Below, piece by piece: positions 6,095-12,069 of a stretch of DNA of 33,175 bases (position 1 is its first letter; each line of letters starts with the position of its first letter). This stretch comes from Acidobacteriota bacterium (GTDB lineage: Bacteria > Acidobacteriota > Polarisedimenticolia > J045): the NCBI GenBank assembly GCA_025456425.1, contig JALOKP010000021.1, positions 1-33,175 of the forward strand, read 5' to 3'. A program made the position numbers and the translations under genes. The notes under the pieces are model-generated. The model saw only the letters and a list, made by a program, of their open reading frames with translations. It had not been told where the DNA came from and searched no databases.

Positions 6095-8938
6095 CTACCG
6101 GCTCTCGACTCCCGCGCCGGCCCCGTGGGCCGGCAGTTCGAACTCCACGACTTCCGTCTTCCAGACGCGCACCGGTTGGCCGTCGCGGAGGGGGGCCGTG
6201 TAGCGCCAGCCCCGGGCGGCACGCCGGGCGGCCTCTCCCAGACCGTGCCCCGGGTCGATCATCAGCCGCACGTCCTCGACCGATCCATCCCCTCCGACCA
6301 GCACATTGAGAAAGGCCCGGCCGCTGGCGCGGGCGGCGACCGCCTCCACCGTGGTCGAGGGGACCGGGCGCAAGGTCGCGCGGATCGGAGCGTCGAGTTC
6401 GTTGGCGGGGACGATCGGCGTGCCCTCGGAGGCGCGACGAGCCGGGTGCTCGGCCGCCGGCCGAACCGGTTCCGGTGCCGGGGCTTCGGGTTCTGCCGTG
6501 AAGGGAGTGTCGGCCGCCGACAGTGGAGTGTGTTCCGTCGCCATCGGAGTGTCGGCCGCCGACATCGGGCGTTCAGCCGGGGCCTTCGCGGCCTCCGGCT
6601 CCGCCCGCAGGGCCGCGGGAATCGGCTCGGGGCGGACGTTCTTGGAAGCCTTGGCGGCGGGGGTCGCGGAGGGCGGGGGGGCCGACGCGGGGGACGGGGT
6701 GTCCGCCGCGGCGGGGGTGGGGCTCGCCGGTCGGGTCTTCTTCTCGCCTCCCGGCACGGGCCGGGTGACCCCGGTCTCGGCGGGGCTCGGCGCGCTCGCC
6801 GCCGGCTGTTTCGGCTTGGGTTTCTTCTTCTTTTGCCCGGGCGCGGGAGCCGCAGTGGCCGGAAAGCGCATCGAGTCGCCCGATCCACTCGCGGACGGGG
6901 GTGACGACGGCTCGGCGGGGCTCGTCGGCTCGCGGGTAAGGTAGAACCAACCGCCCGCGGCCAGGGCCAGCAGCACCAGGGCGACCAGGGCGCCGGTCAC
7001 GAGGGCCCGCGTGGAGACCGCGACGGAGTGGGGCACGGGCGGGCGCTGGTGCGGCTCCTCGGCGAAGTGCGAGGTGCCATCCCGTCCGTGAAGCCCGAAC
7101 CGCAGGCCGGACTGGCGGAAAGCATCGAACGGGGCGGAGCCGGAGGCCGGGGCGGGATCGACCTCTTCGGCCGTCGGGACCGCCTCCATGCTGATCCGGG
7201 AGAGGACCTCCTGCAGCGTCCGCTCGTCTTCCGGTGGCGGGGGCGCGGGGTAGGGGACCGAAGTCTCGATCTCCTGCAGCGCCTGGCCGGTCAGGTCCCC
7301 GAACCCGGAGGTCGCAGTCCAGGTGCTGTCGGCCCGGAGGTCGGCCGAGGGGGGGCCGCCGTCCGGCAAGCTGTTCTCCAGCTCCTCGAGGCTCGAGAGC
7401 AGGTCGGCGGTTCCGGCATCCATCCCGCGCAGCCCCTTCGGGACCGGCCGAGGCGGGTCCGGCGGGTCGCCCGCGGGGGCCGCGGAGGAAGGTCCGGTCG
7501 GGCCGGGTCCCGTGCCCCCATGGGGAGCGGACGGGCCAGCCTCGACATCGATCCCGTGGACCTCGCCCTGCGCGCTGACGCCGGGCGCGAAGACCCGGGC
7601 CAGCACCCGGTCGATGTCGTCGTCGTCGGCCGAGGGGCGGGGGACCTCCGGCGCGACCGCGATCGGACCGGTGCGCGGCGGTGCGTGCGGATCGATCGGC
7701 GGCGGGCCGTTCCCCGGGTCCTCCTGGAGGAGGAAGTCCATGTACCGGCCGTCCTTCGCGCTCTCCGCCGGCGCGGGGGCCGAGATGCTGTCCGAGTCGC
7801 CCGTCACGAGGTCGAAGCCGAAGGATCCAGCCGAGACCGGCGCGGCCGGCGCGGGGGCCGGGGGCTCCGGCCCGAGACGGGTCGGGATCACCACCGGGCG
7901 AGGTGCCTCGCCCGCCACCATCTCGTCGAGGTCGAATGCCACCAGCGGCCCGGTCACCTCGCGCGGCTCCGGGCGGTGAACGCGGATGTTCTCGTCCAAC
8001 GAGAGGTCGAGGGGGCCGACCGCCGCGGGCGGGGCGGGGAGCGCGGGGACGGCGGCCGGAGCCGACCGCTCAAGTACGCCGCCGGCGGCGCCTGGAGGGG
8101 CCGCGGCGGCCGCTCCAAACGGACCGAGCAGGCGGTCGAGCGCGGCGTCGATCTCGTCGTCGTTGGAGTTGAGCACCGGGATCTGGGGCGACGCCAGGCG
8201 CGCCCCGGTCACCGAGGCTCCCGAGCCGGTCGACGCACCGGCCGCAGCGACGGCATGGACATGGAGGACGGGCTGCCCGGCCGAGGTGGCCGGTGCGCGG
8301 GGGATCGGCTCGGGCCGGGGTACGGCTGCCGACGCGAACGCCGGCTCGGGGACCGGGGCGGCGGCCGCGTGCGGGGCGGTGGCGATGGCCGGTGGGGCCG
8401 GAACCGCCGGCCGGGGCGGGGCGACCGGCGCTGGCGGCACCGGGTTGCCGGACTCCCCGACCGGCAGCGACACCGCCACGCCGGACACGATGTCGGCGGC
8501 CGACAAAGACAAGTCTGCCGCCGACACTTCATCGGGGGGCTGCGGCGCAGTCGGCTCGGGCTGCTCGCCCAGGGCGCGGGTCAGCGCCGCCAGGATCTGG
8601 TCGTCCTGCGCGGGGCGCTCGACGAAGAGGTCGGCGCCGGATTCCTTCGCCATCCCGCGGAACCGCGGCCCGCGGTAGATGCGGGAGGCGGCGATCACGA
8701 AGGTCGGGTGCTCGGGACGCATCCGCTTGATCGTCTGGATCAGCTTGAAGCCGTCCTGACCGGGGATCATCGGCTCGACGATTGCCGCGTCGGGCGCGGC
8801 CCGGTTCAGCTCGGCGGCGATCTCCCTGGCGTTTCCTGCCCCGCTGATCGCGAACCCGGTCCCCCGCAGCAGGTCCAGGGTGCGATTGAGCGAGCGCGGC
8901 TCGAAATCGATGATCAGCAGCCGATGCCTCGCGCCCAT
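6095..8938 (-). CDS. receiver-like domain / disordered linker / single membrane helix / TonB-type C-terminal domain fusion
   Basis: A 947-residue protein with an unusual order. Residues 5-125 resemble a CheY-type receiver (LLIIDFEP, then IVEPMIPGQDGFKL). The phospho-acceptor Asp is Glu55 and the conserved late Lys is Arg108, so normal phosphorylation is unlikely. A Pro/Ala-rich cytoplasmic linker of roughly 500 residues follows, holding two similar acidic amphipathic segments (EIDAALDRLLGPFG near 258, DIDRVLARVFAPG near 436). One membrane helix lies at about 643-667 (ALVTGALVALVLLALAAGGW), then a Pro/Lys-rich periplasmic spacer. From about residue 850 comes a TonB C-terminal-like domain (GRAFLNVLVGGDGSVEDVRL...AARRAARGWRYTAPLRDG...VEFELP). 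The ATG has GGGGAGG 11 nt upstream. The fusion suggests a protein spanning the inner membrane and touching outer-membrane partners; its role is unknown. Confidence 0.8.
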   Translation of the reverse strand: MGARHRLLIIDFEPRSLNRTLDLLRGTGFAISGAGNAREIAAELNRAAPDAAIVEPMIPGQDGFKLIQTIKRMRPEHPTFVIAASRIYRGPRFRGMAKESGADLFVERPAQDDQILAALTRALGEQPEPTAPQPPDEVSAADLSLSAADIVSGVAVSLPVGESGNPVPPAPVAPPRPAVPAPPAIATAPHAAAAPVPEPAFASAAVPRPEPIPRAPATSAGQPVLHVHAVAAAGASTGSGASVTGARLASPQIPVLNSNDDEIDAALDRLLGPFGAAAAAPPGAAGGVLERSAPAAVPALPAPPAAVGPLDLSLDENIRVHRPEPREVTGPLVAFDLDEMVAGEAPRPVVIPTRLGPEPPAPAPAAPVSAGSFGFDLVTGDSDSISAPAPAESAKDGRYMDFLLQEDPGNGPPPIDPHAPPRTGPIAVAPEVPRPSADDDDIDRVLARVFAPGVSAQGEVHGIDVEAGPSAPHGGTGPGPTGPSSAAPAGDPPDPPRPVPKGLRGMDAGTADLLSSLEELENSLPDGGPPSADLRADSTWTATSGFGDLTGQALQEIETSVPYPAPPPPEDERTLQEVLSRISMEAVPTAEEVDPAPASGSAPFDAFRQSGLRFGLHGRDGTSHFAEEPHQRPPVPHSVAVSTRALVTGALVALVLLALAAGGWFYLTREPTSPAEPSSPPSASGSGDSMRFPATAAPAPGQKKKKPKPKQPAASAPSPAETGVTRPVPGGEKKTRPASPTPAAADTPSPASAPPPSATPAAKASKNVRPEPIPAALRAEPEAAKAPAERPMSAADTPMATEHTPLSAADTPFTAEPEAPAPEPVRPAAEHPARRASEGTPIVPANELDAPIRATLRPVPSTTVEAVAARASGRAFLNVLVGGDGSVEDVRLMIDPGHGLGEAARRAARGWRYTAPLRDGQPVRVWKTEVVEFELPAHGAGAGVESR

Positions 8939-9057
8939 GGAATCGCGATCCTCCCCGCGGCATCGTCGTCGCGGCATCCACGCGAGGACGGGCCCATGTG
9001 CCGGGCCAGCCCGGAGATCACCCGCGAACCGGGGAATCTCCGCGCCCAGCGGGGCAG

Positions 9058-9086
9058 AACATAGGTTCCGCCCGGAGCCCGGACAA
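9058..9086 (-). promoter_or_regulatory. probable promoter of the receiver/TonB-type gene
   Basis: On the minus strand TTGTCC (9081-9086), 17-nt spacer, TATGTT (9058-9063), giving a predicted leader of about 113 nt. It lies in the 230-bp divergent gap before the TldD-like gene. No convincing promoter for the plus-strand gene was found in this gap. Confidence 0.45.
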
Positions 9087-9168
9087 ACCGTGCGATCATG
9101 CGCGGCCCCGCCCGGTGAGCGGGCCGCGCGCCCTCCTGCGGCGCGCCCGAGGGCGCGAGACCGCGCGC

Positions 9169-10314
9169 ATGAACCCCGCCCTGCAGCTCGCCCTCGAACG
9201 CCTCGCGGACGCACGGTCCGCGGCGGCGGACCCGTCGTCGTTCCAGCTCTGGGAACTGCGCGCGACGCTGCGCTCGGACGCCGCCGGGAGGGTCGCGGCG
9301 CTCGCCGCCGACGGCGGGTGGCGATTGGAGTGGGGGGCCCCGCGCGCCCGGCGGTGGCGCTTCGCGGTCGGCGCCGGGCCAGGAGCGTCGCTGGGGCGGG
9401 GGCCCCGGCCACCGGCCCGGAAATCGCTCGACCCGCGGGGCTGGTCGGCCGCCCTCGAGACGATGGAAGAGGCGCTCCGGGCCGAGCTGCGGGCGCTTCC
9501 CGGGCGGGAGGCCGTCGAGATCCGGCTCCGCTGGCGGGCCTGGCGGCGAGGCGGGGCGGCCCCGCGGCACGCCGAAGACCGCGGGGCGCAGGCGATTCCG
9601 CTCGATCCGGGACTTTCGGAGCCAGCGGCCGCTCCGGCGGGGCGTCGCCGCGATCGGCTAGTGGGGTCCTGGACGGGACCGCTGGTCCTGCTGGCCCCGG
9701 CGGCCGGGTGGTGGGTCCACGAGATGGGGCACGCGGCGCTCGAGTCGGCGGCGCGGATCGGGCCAGTCGGCGCAGCCCACGGGCTGTCGATCGTCGACGA
9801 GCCGGCCTCCGGCCCTTGGCCCGCCGGCTTCGCGTTCGACGACGCGGGGGAGCGGGCCCGAGCGGTGACGCTCTGGGACGAGGCCGGCCCGCACGCCCCG
9901 GCGTGCCGCGGGCGCCGCCGGCGCGCCTCGGTCCGCGAGCGGGCGGAGGGGGCGCTCTCGGTGACCCGGCTCGTCGTCGTCGGCCGCGGCGCCGGCCTCG
10001 ATTGGACGGACCTGCCGGAGGGAACTCCCGTCGCGGCCGCCGCCCGCGCCGGGCGCTTCGATCCGCCCAGCGGGACGATCGCGCTCGAGCTGGAAGGGGT
10101 CGGCCGCGTCCAGGGCGGACGCCACCGGCCGGGAACCGGCCGCGCGGTGGCGCTCGTCGACCCACGCGCCGGGTGGGCCGGACTGCGCACGCTCGGGGCC
10201 ACGGCGAGCGGTGGCGACGAGCGCTTCGCGATCTGCTCGAGGCTAGGGGTCACGGTTCCAGTCATGGTCGGCGCGCCGACGATTGTGCTCGACCCTGTGC
10301 AAGTGCTCCCCTGA
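9169..10314 (+). CDS. TldD/PmbA-family metalloprotease, shortened TldD-like
   Basis: TldD, with its partner TldE, forms a metalloprotease that degrades unfolded or modified peptides (known for microcin B17 maturation and CcdA turnover). This 381-residue protein carries the family core: VLLAPAAGWWVHEMGHAALES (173-193), then SIVDEP...FAFDDAGERAR, and at the C-terminus ICSRLGVTVPVMVGAPTIVLD with the conserved metal-ligand cysteine at residue 356. Two points are unusual. It is about 100 residues shorter than typical TldD. The metal motif reads H184-E-M-G-H188 (HExxH), whereas TldD normally has HExxxH, although the distance to the following Leu-Glu is kept. The ATG at 9169 is chosen because homology begins downstream of it; its ribosome-binding site is weak. 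A probable partner gene follows after 30 nt. Confidence 0.75.
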   Translation: MNPALQLALERLADARSAAADPSSFQLWELRATLRSDAAGRVAALAADGGWRLEWGAPRARRWRFAVGAGPGASLGRGPRPPARKSLDPRGWSAALETMEEALRAELRALPGREAVEIRLRWRAWRRGGAAPRHAEDRGAQAIPLDPGLSEPAAAPAGRRRDRLVGSWTGPLVLLAPAAGWWVHEMGHAALESAARIGPVGAAHGLSIVDEPASGPWPAGFAFDDAGERARAVTLWDEAGPHAPACRGRRRRASVRERAEGALSVTRLVVVGRGAGLDWTDLPEGTPVAAAARAGRFDPPSGTIALELEGVGRVQGGRHRPGTGRAVALVDPRAGWAGLRTLGATASGGDERFAICSRLGVTVPVMVGAPTIVLDPVQVLP

Positions 10315-10344
10315 AATGGCGCATCGCGAGCCGGGAAGTCGCTG

Positions 10345-11502
10345 ATGGGACGCGCTGACCGCGGTCGCCCGACGGGGCCGCCGGATCGGGCCGCGCGGCG
10401 CGCCGCGGGACCCCTGGCCATGGGGCAGGGTGGCTTGGAGAGGGCCGGCCCGCGCACCAAGCGCTCCGGTCTCGGCGAGGCGTTCGCCGGAGCGGGATCC
10501 TCGGCGCAAGGGTGGGGCTGGGAGGAAGGCGTATTGGCCGCGTCGACGGACCGGCCGGCGGCGCCCGTCACGCCCGATCCGATCCCGGCGCCGCTGGCCC
10601 CGGCCCTGGCCCTCGTCGCGCGCCGGCTGCGGCGCGAGGCGGCACGGGCCCTGGCCGGCGCGAGGGTGCCGATCGCGGTCCTCGTTTCCGCCGCGTCGGT
10701 GCGCTGGCCGGAGGCAGTGGCGGGGTCGGCCGCCGCGCCGCGCCGCGCTGGGACCCCTGCCGCGGGCGCGGTTCCGCCCGGCGTCGCGTTCGTCGGCGCC
10801 GCCACGCTCCTGGCCGGCTTCGATCCGACAGCCCCGGCCTGGTCCCGGACCGCCCGGCTGTTGGGCGCCCCCAGCACGGGACTCGACCCGGGTGCCCGCT
10901 GGCCCCCGGGGTGGCTGGAGGCGGCGGCGCGAGCGACGGGAGCCGCCGTCCTGGCCGGGTCCGGTCGGCCCCACCGGTCCGGTCGCGAAGCACCGCCGGT
11001 CGCGGGGCCGGACTTCGCGTCCGCGACCGGGGAGCTGGTCGTCGATGCCTTCGCGGCGGGCGACCTGCTCCGGCTGGGAGCGCACCGCGCGGGGGCGGGA
11101 TCCGGGCGCGCCGCGGGCGCGGCGGTCCCGGGCCTCGCCCGCGGCGTTCGCGTGCACGACCGCGCCGCCGCGCCCGGCTCCCCGCCCGATTCCTGGCGAC
11201 GCGCTGCCGGCCGCCCCTGGGAGGAACTCGCGCTCGAGGTGGCCGATCGCGCGGCCTGGCCGGACGACGGCCTCGTGCTGACGCGGCTCGTCCCGTTGCG
11301 GGGGGTCCTGCTGGGCGCGGGCCACCTCCGGCACGACCGGGCACCCGTCGCGGGCTGGGGACCGGTCCCGATCCCGCCGCCCGCGTGGTGGCTCGCGCGG
11401 ATCGTCGCCGCGCTCGGCGAGCCCGTCGCCGACGCGACCGGCCCGCCGGTCGCCTGCCCGCCGCTGCTGATCGCGTGGGGCCGCCGCGGCCCGTCCCGGT
11501 AA
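10345..11502 (+). CDS. probable degenerate TldE/PmbA-like partner of the upstream TldD homologue
   Basis: Ala/Gly/Pro-rich 385-residue protein without a metal-binding motif. Recognition is weak and rests on order and position. The segment [19 protein letters not shown] resembles the part of TldE/PmbA that lines the dimer cavity. It is followed by GVRVHDRAAAPGSPPDSW, at the place of the usual 'DDP..PGG..S' stretch. The C-terminus PVAGWGPVPIPPP...PPVACPPLLIAWG parallels the family ending '..G..aPsLLI..l.v.G'. TldE subunits naturally lack the protease motif, so its absence fits. ATG with GGGAAG six nucleotides upstream, 30 nt after the TldD-like gene, same strand, so likely one operon. It could instead be an unrelated lineage-specific protein; coding itself is supported by strongly GC-biased third positions. 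Confidence 0.5.
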   Translation: MGRADRGRPTGPPDRAARRAAGPLAMGQGGLERAGPRTKRSGLGEAFAGAGSSAQGWGWEEGVLAASTDRPAAPVTPDPIPAPLAPALALVARRLRREAARALAGARVPIAVLVSAASVRWPEAVAGSAAAPRRAGTPAAGAVPPGVAFVGAATLLAGFDPTAPAWSRTARLLGAPSTGLDPGARWPPGWLEAAARATGAAVLAGSGRPHRSGREAPPVAGPDFASATGELVVDAFAAGDLLRLGAHRAGAGSGRAAGAAVPGLARGVRVHDRAAAPGSPPDSWRRAAGRPWEELALEVADRAAWPDDGLVLTRLVPLRGVLLGAGHLRHDRAPVAGWGPVPIPPPAWWLARIVAALGEPVADATGPPVACPPLLIAWGRRGPSR

Positions 11503-11553
11503 CGGGTTCCTCCCGGCGCGCATCATGGGGAGGAGCGCCACGGAGGATCGAAG

Positions 11554-12045
11554 ATGCTGCCGATCGCACTGCTCGCCGGGCTCGCCGGGCTCGTCGCCGG
11601 CGCCGCGCTGGCGATCGCCTGGTTCGTCCACACCCTGCGTTCCCGGATGATCGTTGCCACCGAGCTCCCGCTGAAGTTCGAGGACGCCGAGCGGCGGCTC
11701 GTCGAGAAGGTCCCGAACGTCGTGTCCGGCTGGGGCATGCCGATCCCGGAGCTCGACTTCGTCGCGGCGCTGGCCAAGCGCGGCCAGAAGGCCGACGGCA
11801 TCCGGCGCGCGAAGATCTTCTTCCTGTGCAACCCCGCCTACGCCAGCCGGGTCGTCGGGTCCGAGGCGCGGATGATGGGGATGATGCCCTGCCACTGGGC
11901 GCTGTACGAGACCGACGCGGGCCGCGTATTCCTCTCGAAGCTGAACATCCCGATGATGGCGCGGATGTTCAGCGGCCCGGTGGGCGACGCGATGACGCAG
12001 GTCGGAAGCGACGAGGAGCGGATCATCCGCGCGCTGACGGAGTAG
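11554..12045 (+). CDS. membrane-anchored DUF302 protein
   Basis: 163 residues. An N-terminal hydrophobic segment (about 3-25, IALLAGLAGLVAGAALAIAWFV) looks like a signal anchor. The rest matches the DUF302 pattern: a degenerate helix-strand start (FEDAERRLVEKVPNVVSGWGMP), AKIFFLCNPAYASRVV, then MMGMMPCHWALYETDAGRVFLSKLN. DUF302 proteins are small alpha/beta proteins of unknown biochemical role, often membrane-linked or near redox and metal proteins. The ATG has GGAGG seven nucleotides upstream. It lies 51 nt after the TldE-like gene and may share its transcript. It converges on the kinase gene, 24 nt stop to stop. Confidence 0.8.
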   Translation: MLPIALLAGLAGLVAGAALAIAWFVHTLRSRMIVATELPLKFEDAERRLVEKVPNVVSGWGMPIPELDFVAALAKRGQKADGIRRAKIFFLCNPAYASRVVGSEARMMGMMPCHWALYETDAGRVFLSKLNIPMMARMFSGPVGDAMTQVGSDEERIIRALTE

Positions 12046-12069
12046 CGCGCCGCGCGGCGAAGTGCGCGC

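Noticed and set aside
9096-11895. Long minus-strand open frames opposite the TldD-like and TldE-like genes
   Set aside because: No recognisable motif, low-complexity composition, and the plus-strand frame carries the TldD metal and cysteine motifs.
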